Of a DNA stretch of 64,000 nucleotides, positions 20,764-28,040 are shown one piece after another (within the stretch, counting starts at the first letter, position 1; each line of letters opens with the position of its first letter). Location of the stretch: contig NZ_JALBFU010000001.1 in the NCBI RefSeq assembly GCF_022662575.1, forward strand, positions 243,188-307,187, given 5' to 3'. Origin of the DNA: Luteimonas aquatica. Its GTDB lineage: Bacteria; Pseudomonadota; Gammaproteobacteria; Xanthomonadales; Xanthomonadaceae. The translations under genes were made by a program, and so were the position numbers. Below the pieces are notes generated by a model. That model did not search any database. It was given only the letters and a program-made list of their open reading frames with translations, and had not been told where the DNA came from.

Positions 20764-21931
20764 CGCCTTGCCCCTCATCCTTGGTCGAGGCCCGTGGCTC
20801 GGTGCGCTTGGGCAGGTTCTCCAGCCGGCGCACCTCATCGGTGGTCATCCATCCGGCGGTGATGGCTTTCTGATAGAAGTCGGCGCGTGCTTCCGGGTTG
20901 CCGCGCAACAGACCCTCGACGGAATGCTCTGCCAGGTAGCGCCGGCGCCCCATCGAGGTCAGCAGTTGCCGAGAAATCTCGCTCTCCCACAAGGCGATCC
21001 ACCGAGCCAGCGAGTAGCGAACAAATTGGCTGCCCAATTCGGCGGTGTTCTGGTAGCTGCCGAAACGTAGATCGCCGATCATTGTCGGCGGCACGCGGAA
21101 GATGCGGCAAACTTCCTCCGTGGTGAATTGCTGCGCGGCGATCCACTGCGCATCCTCCAGGCTCATGGAAACCTGCTGGTATTCCAGCCCGTTTTCCAGA
21201 ATGGCGGTCTTGCCGGCGTTGCCGCTGCCGCCGAATTGCGACTGCCACGACGTACTGATGCGGCCCGCGGTGTCGTCATTCAGGACATTCGGTGTTTTCA
21301 GCACACCTGACAGCCGTGCACCGTTGCGGAAGGTCGATGCACCATGCTCGCGCAGGCTCAGGCCCATGCCCAGCGTATCGCGGGCGATGGCGATGCGGGA
21401 CTTGCCGACGATGCTCCCACATTCGGCGCGGTCGGCCAGGTGGAAAACCTCATCCTCCAGCAGCCGCTGCCGCTGGCCGGCATCGTCGGTGTAGTCGTAG
21501 GCATAGCGCCCGGATGGGAGGCGCAGGACCGTCACACCGCGCGTGGCGATCGGATGTAGCCCGACGAGTTCGCCGGCGTCGTTGTATTCCTTGCGGGCGA
21601 AGGCATTGCCGTGCAACAGGACGGATGCCGTCATCGCTTCGCGGAAAGCCAAGCCCGACTGGTGCGGGTTCGGCGTGCGCAGCGTGCGGGCCAGCGGATG
21701 ATCGTCGGCGCGCTCGCGTTCTCCGTCATCGTTGCGCTGGTAGACGTGCAGCGGCAGGCATGCCGTGGACTCGCTAAGCGCCTGTACGCACCCGAACACG
21801 GCGGCGATGCCTTCGGCGGCTTTCGCGTCGACATAGGCGCCGCTGGCGCTCACGGCACCCTGATTCAGCAGCGCCGACCAGGACGGATCCACGTCGCGTT
21901 TCTCGGCCTTGCGGAAGGGCCACAGCTTCAT
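20756..21931 (-). CDS. HK97-family portal protein
   Basis: A 391-residue phage portal (PF04860): AKAAEGIAAVFGCVQALSES, LPLHVYQRNDDGERERADDH, SVLLHGNAFARKEYNDAGEL and the conserved IFRVPPTMIGDLRFGSYQNT region. It forms the dodecameric vertex through which DNA enters and to which head closure and tail attach. It overlaps the protease stop by 4 bases. Intact. Confidence 0.95.
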   Translation of the reverse strand: MKLWPFRKAEKRDVDPSWSALLNQGAVSASGAYVDAKAAEGIAAVFGCVQALSESTACLPLHVYQRNDDGERERADDHPLARTLRTPNPHQSGLAFREAMTASVLLHGNAFARKEYNDAGELVGLHPIATRGVTVLRLPSGRYAYDYTDDAGQRQRLLEDEVFHLADRAECGSIVGKSRIAIARDTLGMGLSLREHGASTFRNGARLSGVLKTPNVLNDDTAGRISTSWQSQFGGSGNAGKTAILENGLEYQQVSMSLEDAQWIAAQQFTTEEVCRIFRVPPTMIGDLRFGSYQNTAELGSQFVRYSLARWIALWESEISRQLLTSMGRRRYLAEHSVEGLLRGNPEARADFYQKAITAGWMTTDEVRRLENLPKRTEPRASTKDEGQGDE

Positions 21932-22452
21932 CGGGTCGTCTCCAGCCAGTAGCGCAGCGCCTGTGTGCCGCCGGCGCTCTGCCGGTTGCGCAGCGCCACA
22001 GTGGTATCGGGATACGCCGGCCAGCTCTGGACGATGCTGATTTCGACCAGTTCCACATCGTGCAGGGTGCGGCGCTCGCCCTCCCAGTTTTCTTTGATCG
22101 CATGGAATCCGAAGCTCACACCGCCCAGGTCACCGCGTTGCGCCAGCGCGCGCAGGTCGTTGCCGATGGTCGTCTCAGGCAGCTGCAGGCGGAATTCCAG
22201 CCCCTTGGCCGTTTCGCTCAGCACCAGCGTGCCGGATTTCGTGCGGCCTAGCACGCGAGTTTCATCGTGGTCTGCCAGCGCCAGAATGTCGCGCCCATGC
22301 ATCAGCGTGCGTGTGAATGCTCCGGGGGCGATGATCTCGGTAAACCCGCCTACGCGCGTCTCGGAATTGAACGGGGCCGCCAGCCCGACAAGCTGGCGAC
22401 CCTCGATCCCGGTCTGGGCGAAGCGGTATTCCAGGTCAGGCCGGGACATCAT
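21928..22452 (-). CDS. HK97-family prohead protease
   Basis: About 174 residues; the sequence begins MMSRPDLEYRF. U35-type protease with GLAAPFNSETRVGGFTEIIA, LADHDETRVLGRTKSGTLVL (catalytic His) and GDLGGVSFGF (catalytic Ser). It trims the scaffolding delta domain of the capsid protein. The start (22452 or 22449) lies inside the end of the capsid gene, giving a 14-17-base overlap that implies coupled translation. Confidence 0.93.
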   Translation of the reverse strand: MMSRPDLEYRFAQTGIEGRQLVGLAAPFNSETRVGGFTEIIAPGAFTRTLMHGRDILALADHDETRVLGRTKSGTLVLSETAKGLEFRLQLPETTIGNDLRALAQRGDLGGVSFGFHAIKENWEGERRTLHDVELVEISIVQSWPAYPDTTVALRNRQSAGGTQALRYWLETTR

Positions 22453-23686
22453 CGGCCCACTGGAAAGCTTCGGCGTGGCGGATGGCGATATCGCAGGTCG
22501 CCATAGCCCGCACCATGACACCGCCGCGCGCGTAGGCGGTGGAATCGTAGGGGTTGACCAGGATATCCAGCTCCGACCACAGGCCCAGCAGCACCTGCGA
22601 CCAATCGCCAAAGATGGCGCTCGTTTCGCTGGCCGGCGTGCCGCCGGCGGGAACCTGCGTGGTGACGTTCGCGGCGAAGCCGCCGACCTGTCCGTTTTCG
22701 TACAGGAAGCCCGCGCCTGCGTCGCCGGTTACCTTCAGCGTTCCGGCCAGCTTCGCCTTCGCAGCCGGGCTCAGCAGCCACGAGTGCGCACCCAGCGCGT
22801 TGGCGGTTTCCACGTCCTTGATGATTTCCAGCACCTGCGCCCAGGTCGGCGTCGCCAACGTGGCATTGGCGGTCGCCAGCGTGGCGGTCACCCCATCCGG
22901 TTCGTTCGTACCACCGCCGACGATCAGCGCGCGGTCGATGGCTTTCGCCAGGTTAAAGCTCATGTCCTCCTGCAGCAGCGTCTCGATGCTCGGGTCGCTT
23001 TGCTGGATCAGCGTGCGGGACATTTCCGACAGCGCGCCGACGTGTTTCGGTGCCAGCGACGCATTGCCGAACGTCATGTCCGCTGCGGTCAGTGAACCGT
23101 TGTCAGCGACCCAGCCAGTGGTGACGCTGTTCCCGGCCTTGGGGATAGAGACGTTGCCGCGCAGACCCGACAGCACGCGCACGCCCAGCCGGCGGGCCAG
23201 TAGCGCGGCCCGCAGGGGCTCGATGTACTGGTCGCCGCGGTGATCGGTACCGATCAGGTTCGCGCCACTCGCAGCGGTATTCACGCGCTTCTCGATGGCG
23301 CGCATCGGAATGAAGGCGCCTTGCGCCTTGCGGCCGTTCCGGCGTTCCATTTCGGCGTTGTATTCGGCCTCGGCGCCGCTCAACACCTTGCCCTCCAAAC
23401 CTGCCTGCAACACGCGTTGGAGGCTCACGCGCTTTTCGAGTTCGTCCAGGCCGTGATCGCAGCCGGCGTCGACGACAGTCCCCGTCTGACGGCGCTCGGC
23501 ATCGTCCAGAAACTGTTGTCGCGCTTCGGATTCCTCCAGCTTCGTGATTTCGCTGCGGATCTCGTTGAATTTGGTCTGTTCCTCGGCGGTCAGTTCGCGT
23601 TTGGCGGACTCGGCCGAGCTCAGCAGTTGTCGAGCTTCCAACACCTTGGTAGTGCGTTGCTCGCGTATGGTTTGCAAAGAGGGCAT
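22436..23686 (-). CDS. HK97-family major capsid protein
   Basis: A 416-residue capsid precursor. The first about 100 residues form the coiled-coil delta/scaffold domain (SAKRELTAEEQTKFNEIRSE). Mature-domain landmarks include LRGNVSIPKAGNSVTTGWVA, a DPSIETLLQEDMSFNLAKAI spine helix and a C-terminal YDSTAYARGGVMVRAMATCD strand. It is the first of the head genes and is transcribed ahead of its protease, the reverse of most HK97-type phages, where portal-protease-capsid is the usual order. A long leader precedes it. Confidence 0.95.
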   Translation of the reverse strand: MPSLQTIREQRTTKVLEARQLLSSAESAKRELTAEEQTKFNEIRSEITKLEESEARQQFLDDAERRQTGTVVDAGCDHGLDELEKRVSLQRVLQAGLEGKVLSGAEAEYNAEMERRNGRKAQGAFIPMRAIEKRVNTAASGANLIGTDHRGDQYIEPLRAALLARRLGVRVLSGLRGNVSIPKAGNSVTTGWVADNGSLTAADMTFGNASLAPKHVGALSEMSRTLIQQSDPSIETLLQEDMSFNLAKAIDRALIVGGGTNEPDGVTATLATANATLATPTWAQVLEIIKDVETANALGAHSWLLSPAAKAKLAGTLKVTGDAGAGFLYENGQVGGFAANVTTQVPAGGTPASETSAIFGDWSQVLLGLWSELDILVNPYDSTAYARGGVMVRAMATCDIAIRHAEAFQWADDVPA

Positions 23687-24048
23687 TTCGTTGGCTCCGG
23701 GAGGTTGAAGGGAATTCCCGGGGCTTCATTTACAGGCATATTGCGCACGCTCCAAACATCGGACAGCCGCGAACAAATGCGAACGAATCGACAGGTCAGA
23801 AAATGCTGAAATTGCGCAAACTTCCGAAACGGTAGTGGATTTCCGCTGACATGCGCGACCAAGGCAGGAATTCCGGCTTTGCGGACTTTTCCTGCCGTGA
23901 AAGAAAAGTGGATGGCGCCGATGCGTTGGGTGTCCCAGTCAAAAGTCGTTGAGAGATGGAACGAAACGAGCAACGGCACAAGAAAAACAGGCCTATGGCT
24001 AGATTGTATAAAGGTGCCCGATTTTCGGGGAGCAAGCGGGGTTCTGCT
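23687..24048 (-). promoter_or_regulatory. Long untranslated leader or intergenic region before the capsid gene
   Basis: 362 bases between Rep-like and capsid genes. It contains an inverted repeat ggcaggaa/ttcctgcc (23863-23870 and 23889-23896). One palindromic iteron (24017-24029) lies near its right end. Several minus frames stay open here, including 120 codons ending inside the capsid gene, but none has a ribosome-binding site or a family match I can defend. Likely capsid promoter/operator, possibly a packaging site. Confidence 0.4.
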
Positions 24049-24149
24049 TTACGCCGGCGGACGCATGCGGACAACTTTGCTCCCCGATTTTTGGGATTCG
24101 ACGGGCTTCATTCCCCGATTATCGGGGCATCGCCCCCCGATTTTCGGGG
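24017..24149. repeat. Four palindromic iterons (cccgattttcggg), candidate replication origin
   Basis: Palindromic copies at 24017-24029, 24083-24095 (one change), 24114-24126 (tta variant) and 24136-24148, spaced 66, 31 and 22 bases, roughly whole helical turns. Copies 1 and 2 also share an 11-bp inverted repeat (24025-24035 with 24077-24087). Three copies lie inside the 3' end of the Rep-like gene, and the AT-rich tagattgtataaa lies just beyond copy 1. Initiator-binding iterons next to the initiator gene are the pattern of satellite origins. Confidence 0.65.
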
Positions 24150-24549
24150 AACCGTTTTCGTTTTTCCAAGCATGGCTTGCTTTCGTCTCCTCCGGCTCAG
24201 GGTGGTTTTTGCTCGCGTCGCGCGACCACCAGGTGATCGCGTACAGGGTGCAGCCGACGTGCCGGCCGCCATACCGTGTCCTTTCAATCCAGTACGCCGT
24301 TTCAAGCTCACTCAGCGCGCGCTGGAGCGTTTCCTTGCTCGACCATCCGCGCGGCTGTAGTTGGGTGTAGGTTGCGCTCAGGTCGCCGTTGTTGCGGCCG
24401 TGGTACTGTGCGGCCAGCTCCAGAAGTAATTTCACGGCGGATCCGCTCAGCGTCGCCCATTCTTTCGACCGCAATACGAAATGCGGAATGGATACGAAAG
24501 AGGGGCCGGCGCGCTTCCCTTTGTGGCGCTGAAATTTTCGGGATTCCAT
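24049..24549 (-). CDS. Winged-helix replication-type protein
   Basis: A 166-residue protein with an N-terminal winged-helix domain: FVSIPHFVLRSKEWATLSGS, VKLLLELAAQYHGRNNGDLS, then LQPRGWSSKETLQRALSELE and a wing strand (RYGGRHVGCTLYAITWW). This form is seen in phage-satellite genes next to capsid modules and resembles plasmid initiator winged helices. The C-terminal 45 residues are low-complexity and are encoded by the iterons. GAGG is 7 bases before the ATG. Function as initiator is inferred; it could be a transcription regulator. Confidence 0.65.
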   Translation of the reverse strand: MESRKFQRHKGKRAGPSFVSIPHFVLRSKEWATLSGSAVKLLLELAAQYHGRNNGDLSATYTQLQPRGWSSKETLQRALSELETAYWIERTRYGGRHVGCTLYAITWWSRDASKNHPEPEETKASHAWKNENGSPKIGGRCPDNRGMKPVESQKSGSKVVRMRPPA

Positions 24550-24645
24550 GCTGATTCCTCAGCGAAGCAGTGTAATCTTGCCCCGCAATACGCCGCCCGT
24601 AGTGCGCCCAGAAGGCCCATCCGCTCGCCACGGCTGGGCTTTCGC

Positions 24646-24822
24646 TTAGAGGCCGTTTTTCCTCTCAACTTCGTGTAGGACTTCGCCGATTTCATTTAGG
24701 ATGCTGTCGATCGAATCAGCCGACGCTGATGGTGGCAAGTGAACAGCTTCGTTCGCCATCTTCGAATAGATCCGTTGCAGCGTTGACCATTGCTTCCAGG
24801 TCAGGATGATGAAGTTCTTCAC
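24646..24822 (-). CDS. Small hypothetical protein with GTG start (58 aa)
   Basis: Begins MKNFIILTWKQWSTLQRIYS from a GTG that overlaps the connector's stop (GTGA) and ends with an acidic helix LNEIGEVLHEVERKNGL. Overlap with the upstream gene and amphipathic helices make it a real, coupled ORF. No family recognised. Confidence 0.6.
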   Translation of the reverse strand: MKNFIILTWKQWSTLQRIYSKMANEAVHLPPSASADSIDSILNEIGEVLHEVERKNGL

Positions 24823-25115
24823 GCGCTCGCGACCCCTGATGCGCGGCGATAGGGGAACAGCAACTTCTGCGCGGCGCCGCGGCGGTATTCGTTTTCATCC
24901 GGCGTTGCCGGATCGGCGTGCGCCTGCGCTAGCAGACAGCAGGCCATGACAACGTCGCCGGGGGCGCCGTCTGCGAATTCCGCGTCCAAGTCGACGCCGC
25001 AAAATGCATTCGCTTCGGCGACCGCGGCGGCGCGCGCCATTTCCAGCGGCAGGTCCAAGTCAGCGGAAATCTCGCGCAGGTACGCTTTCAAGTTGGGGAG
25101 GGTGAGGATGCTCAC
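24819..25115 (-). CDS. Phage gp6-like head-tail connector protein
   Basis: A 98-residue helical protein of the HK97 gp6/SPP1 gp15 connector type (PF05135): LTLPNLKAYLREISADLDLP, AEANAFCGVDL, GDVVMACCLLAQAHA and the closing RRGAAQKLLFPYR. In ordinary phages it sits next to the portal and head-closure genes. Here it is in the early region, overlapping the HTH gene by 4 bases. It would form the ring under the portal. Confidence 0.75.
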   Translation of the reverse strand: MSILTLPNLKAYLREISADLDLPLEMARAAAVAEANAFCGVDLDAEFADGAPGDVVMACCLLAQAHADPATPDENEYRRGAAQKLLFPYRRASGVASA

Positions 25116-25312
25116 GCGCTCACCTCCAGCTTGTTGGAGATGAACGTGCGCAGGCTTTCCTCAGGGATCAATGTGCGTGCGCCGACCTTGAAAGAACGGA
25201 TTTCACCATTCGCAATCAATTGGTAGATAGTGGTGCGAGAAATGCCCAAACGCCGGCAGGCTTCAGGCACGGTATGCGCCAACGGCGCCGTAGACTCTCG
25301 GTAGTTGTTCAT
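25112..25312 (-). CDS. AlpA/excisionase-like helix-turn-helix protein
   Basis: A 66-residue MerR-type winged HTH of the excisionase family: VPEACRRLGISRTTIYQLIA, NGEIRSFKVGARTLIPEESL. Such proteins promote excision or activate satellite genes. It is the first gene after a 126-base control region with inverted repeats and is coupled to the connector gene. Distinguishing Xis from an AlpA-like activator is not possible from sequence alone. Confidence 0.85.
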   Translation of the reverse strand: MNNYRESTAPLAHTVPEACRRLGISRTTIYQLIANGEIRSFKVGARTLIPEESLRTFISNKLEVSA

Positions 25313-25439
25313 AGTTCGTCCCGTTTAGTTGGGAGCGAACCCTTGTCCGCACCCGCTCGGACGTGACAGTCCGTGCGTGTACAGGATCGAATTCTGTCGT
25401 TGACCTGTAATTCCGCAATTCTCTTAGAAACGCGGAATT
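25313..25439 (-). promoter_or_regulatory. Control region upstream of the HTH gene
   Basis: Contains inverted repeat aattccgc/gcggaatt (25409-25416 with 25432-25439) and a smaller hairpin cggac/gtccg (25358-25362 with 25369-25373). It separates the integrase-side genes from the HTH-to-head operon, so it is the likely switch point for induction. Confidence 0.45.
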
Positions 25440-25996
25440 TATTTGTCAGCTTTCAATTGATCGGCTATGGCCTTCAGATGCTCGGGAATTTGGCTTGAGA
25501 CGTCGGAGCGCTCAAAGGCTTGAAATACCGGATCGTTGCTGTTTTTCGCTTCGTAATACCACTTTTTCGCGGTCGTCTTTTTCACGTTGAATCGTTCGCC
25601 GACAACCTCGAAAAGCTGGTCATCTATGGCATATCCGTGCTTGTGTAGCTCGATGATGATCCAGTTGCTATTGTGCGCACGGCTGGCTTGTTCATGTATA
25701 GATTTCCGCCGATACCCTTTTGGGCGTCCCACACCAAAAGCCGCATCCAAAGACGCATATTCATGCGTCATATAGCCCATGATCGCCTTGTCGACGGCGG
25801 TCGCAAGCCATGGCGGAAAGGTTATTTTCCCCTCAATCACGTAGTGAACTGCCCATAGTACGGACTCAGCATCGCCTTTTTCAAACTTCTCCTTCCGCCT
25901 TTCAAGAAACCACTCATAGGCTTTGGCTGCATCTTTTACCGACGCAACGGCCCCCGCCTTGACGGGGGCTTTCTTCGTTGGCCGCTTGGTGGTCAT
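25439..25996 (-). CDS. Hypothetical protein of the element (185 aa)
   Basis: A 185-residue soluble protein. Lys-rich N-terminus (TTKRPTKKAPVKAGA), a helical AAKAYEWFLERRKEKFEKGD, and a C-terminal half with GRPKGYRRKSIHEQASRAHN and FNVKKTTAKKWYYEAKNSND, which looks like an HTH-like helix pair. The start is the ATG at 25996, one base after the preceding stop. AT-richer than the host genes. No family recognised; a DNA-binding role is a guess. Confidence 0.65.
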   Translation of the reverse strand: MTTKRPTKKAPVKAGAVASVKDAAKAYEWFLERRKEKFEKGDAESVLWAVHYVIEGKITFPPWLATAVDKAIMGYMTHEYASLDAAFGVGRPKGYRRKSIHEQASRAHNSNWIIIELHKHGYAIDDQLFEVVGERFNVKKTTAKKWYYEAKNSNDPVFQAFERSDVSSQIPEHLKAIADQLKADK

Positions 25997-25997
25997 G

Positions 25998-26195
25998 TCA
26001 GATTGCCCCGGCTTGCCGACCAACTTCCCGAATTGTGCGCTGTAACGCCATCGACAGGTGATAAATGCGATCTCGTTGCCGTTTGTCGCCATTCGACGCG
26101 GCGTGAATCGAGTCTTGCAAGGCATCGATCATTGCCTCCATCTCACATTGGAGGACGCAAATCTCGGCGAGGGCGGCGCTGTGGTTGGTTGTCAT
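25998..26195 (-). CDS. Small helical protein of the element (65 aa)
   Basis: 65 residues, nearly all helical: AEICVLQCEMEAMIDALQDS then DRIYHLSMALQRTIREVGRQ. GGGAG precedes the ATG. It sits 2 bases after the upstream stop and 1 base before the downstream start, so it belongs to a tight three-gene operon. Function unknown. Confidence 0.65.
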   Translation of the reverse strand: MTTNHSAALAEICVLQCEMEAMIDALQDSIHAASNGDKRQRDRIYHLSMALQRTIREVGRQAGAI

Positions 26196-26197
26196 GG

Positions 26198-26473
26198 TCA
26201 GGCTCCCTTGAGTCTTTTGCCATAGTGTTCCTGTCGCTCGTCCAGCATATTTCCCGCATCTTCTGCGAGGTACGAGCCGATCGACGCCAGGCGCTGAACT
26301 AGGGTGTTCTCTTGGGCTGCTGCGCCTATGGCTTCAAAAAGCCCACCAAGTTCATAGAGCTTTTCAGCACCGATATTGACCATTCCGACGACATCTTGTG
26401 GATGCTCGTTGAATAGCTGGCGAGCCGCCTCAACGGCGGCGTGGTTGGACATTGCTACACTCTCAGTTGCCAT
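26198..26473 (-). CDS. Small helical protein of the element (91 aa)
   Basis: 91 residues: VEAARQLFNEHPQDVVGMVN, IGAEKLYELGGLFEAIGAAA, LASIGSYLAEDAGNMLDERQ. First gene downstream of the integrase and start of the 26473-25439 operon. GAGG is about 9 bases before the ATG; a second in-frame ATG lies 7 codons in. Function unknown. Confidence 0.65.
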   Translation of the reverse strand: MATESVAMSNHAAVEAARQLFNEHPQDVVGMVNIGAEKLYELGGLFEAIGAAAQENTLVQRLASIGSYLAEDAGNMLDERQEHYGKRLKGA

Positions 26474-26546
26474 TTCGTCATTCCTCAGCGTTGACGGGGT
26501 GGAAGGTGCGGCAAGGGAGATTGCCCCTCCCTTGTCGCACCGTTTG

Positions 26547-27776
26547 CTACCGGCGCTTGCCGGATTTCTTGAACTCCAACACCTTGCCCGTGTCGTCGCG
26601 CCGGAGATCTAGGTAATCGGCCCACGCCTGCATCATCTTGCGGCGCTCGGCGAGGTGCGACGTGCGGTTGTAGGCACGTCCGTTCGGATCGCGGACAGCG
26701 TGTGCCAGTTGGTGTTCGATGTAATCGGGGCGGAACTTCAGTTCCTCATCCAGCAGCGTGCGGGCGATGGCGCGGAAGCCATGAGCGGTCATCGTGGTCT
26801 TGTCGTAGCCCATGCGCCGCAGGGCGGCATTCAGCGCGTTCTCGCTCATCGGCTTGCGTGGGTCGTGGCCACCAGGGAAGACGTGCGTGCGGTTGCCAGT
26901 TAGTGGCAGCAAGCCTTTGAGGATCGCTATGGCCTGTTTCGACAGCGGCACTAGATGTGGCTCGCGCATCTTCATTTTGTGCGCGGGGATGTGCCATTCC
27001 TTGGCGTCCAGATCGATCTCAGACCATTCGGCCTGCCGTAGCTCGCCGGGGCGGACAAACACCAGAGGAGCAAGCCGGAGCATGGCTTTGACCACGTTGC
27101 CGCCGGAGTAGCCATCGATCGCGCGTAACAGTTCACCCACGGCCTTAGGATCGGTTGGGGCAGGGTAGTGCTGGGGCTTCCAGGGAGCGAGGGCGCCACG
27201 TAGGTCGGCGGACGGATCGCGGTCAGCGCGGCCAGTGGCGATGGCATAGCGGAACACCTGCCCGGAGTTTTGCAGGACGCGATGTGCGGTCTCCAGCGCC
27301 CCGCGGCTCTCGATTCGACGCAGGCAGCGCAATAGCTCGGGTGCTTTGACTTCTGCGACCGGGCGGCTCCCGATCCATGGGAACAGGTCGTTCCCAAGGC
27401 GGCTAATTATTTTGTCAGCGTGCGACTTTGCCCAGCCTTTTGAGAATTTGGCGAACCATTCTCGGGCGATGGCCTCGAAGCTGTTGGTAGCTCGTTCCTC
27501 GCCTGCGGCCTTCTCCGCCTTCTTGTACTCGCCCGGGTCGATGCCGTTGGCCAGCAACTGACGCGCAGCCTCTCGCCGGGTGCGGGCTTCGGCCAGTGTC
27601 ACCTCGGGATAAGTACCGTGTGCCAGCCGCTTCTCTTTGCCGCCGTGGCGATACTTCTGACGCCACAGTTTCGAGCCAGCCGGTGTGATCTCCAGGTACA
27701 GGCCGCCGCCATCGAACAGGCGCTGCGTTTTCTCGCTCGATTTGATCTTGCGGATGGCGACATCAGAGAGGGGCAT
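26547..27776 (-). CDS. Tyrosine integrase (DUF4102 arm-binding type)
   Basis: A 409-residue P4-like integrase. N-terminal arm-binding domain: SDVAIRKIKSSEKTQRLFDG, GGLYLEITPAGSKLWRQKYR. Catalytic residues: Arg in VFVRPGELRQAEW, His/Arg in TAHGFRAIARTLL, His in IEHQLAHAV and the nucleophile Tyr in GRAYNRTSHLAERRKMMQAW. Start at MPLSDV (27776); upstream in-frame codons run through the arm repeats. It lies next to the tRNA-Ala target and would integrate and excise the element. Confidence 0.95.
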   Translation of the reverse strand: MPLSDVAIRKIKSSEKTQRLFDGGGLYLEITPAGSKLWRQKYRHGGKEKRLAHGTYPEVTLAEARTRREAARQLLANGIDPGEYKKAEKAAGEERATNSFEAIAREWFAKFSKGWAKSHADKIISRLGNDLFPWIGSRPVAEVKAPELLRCLRRIESRGALETAHRVLQNSGQVFRYAIATGRADRDPSADLRGALAPWKPQHYPAPTDPKAVGELLRAIDGYSGGNVVKAMLRLAPLVFVRPGELRQAEWSEIDLDAKEWHIPAHKMKMREPHLVPLSKQAIAILKGLLPLTGNRTHVFPGGHDPRKPMSENALNAALRRMGYDKTTMTAHGFRAIARTLLDEELKFRPDYIEHQLAHAVRDPNGRAYNRTSHLAERRKMMQAWADYLDLRRDDTGKVLEFKKSGKRR

Positions 27777-27777
27777 C

Positions 27778-27828
27778 TGGGGGCATCCAGTTGGGCCGAG
27801 GGTGGCGATGCCCCCAGTTATGCCCCCA
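27778..27828. repeat. Right integrase arm-type repeats
   Basis: Direct copies of atgccccca at 27808-27816 and 27820-27828 (same 12-base period as the left pair) plus an inverted copy at 27778-27786 touching the integrase start. Integrase binding here could also autoregulate int. Confidence 0.7.
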
Positions 27829-27870
27829 GATGCCACCAGATTGCAACGGATGTTCACGGACGTCCACAAA

Positions 27871-27913
27871 CAAAAAGAGCCTGATTTCTCGGGGTTTCCC
27901 TTGAAAATCAGGC
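27871..27913 (-). terminator. Element-encoded terminator now serving tRNA-Ala
   Basis: On the minus strand, stem gcctgattt/aaatcaggc (27905-27913 with 27879-27887) encloses a small ggg/ccc hairpin and is followed by tctttttg. It lies 38 bases beyond the tRNA 3' end, so it can end the rnd-tRNA transcript in place of the displaced native terminator. Confidence 0.75.
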
Positions 27914-27951
27914 CCTTGTTGAACGTCTGCGGACTGCTGCGGACTGTTAAA

Positions 27952-28027
<76 letters not shown>

Positions 28028-28040
28028 ACGAAGCGGTGGA

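Noticed and set aside
23620..23979. A 119-codon minus-strand ORF overlapping the capsid start
   Set aside because: It runs 67 bases into the capsid gene in another frame with no ribosome-binding site; kept only as part of the leader region.
24308..24631. A GTG-start minus ORF overlapping the Rep-like gene
   Set aside because: Overlaps the Rep gene out of frame and reads as a shadow.
17737..27951. Tail, lysis, integrase-adjacent repressor or primase genes in the satellite
   Set aside because: I looked for them specifically; none of the remaining frames shows such features, and the spaces left are too small for tail genes.
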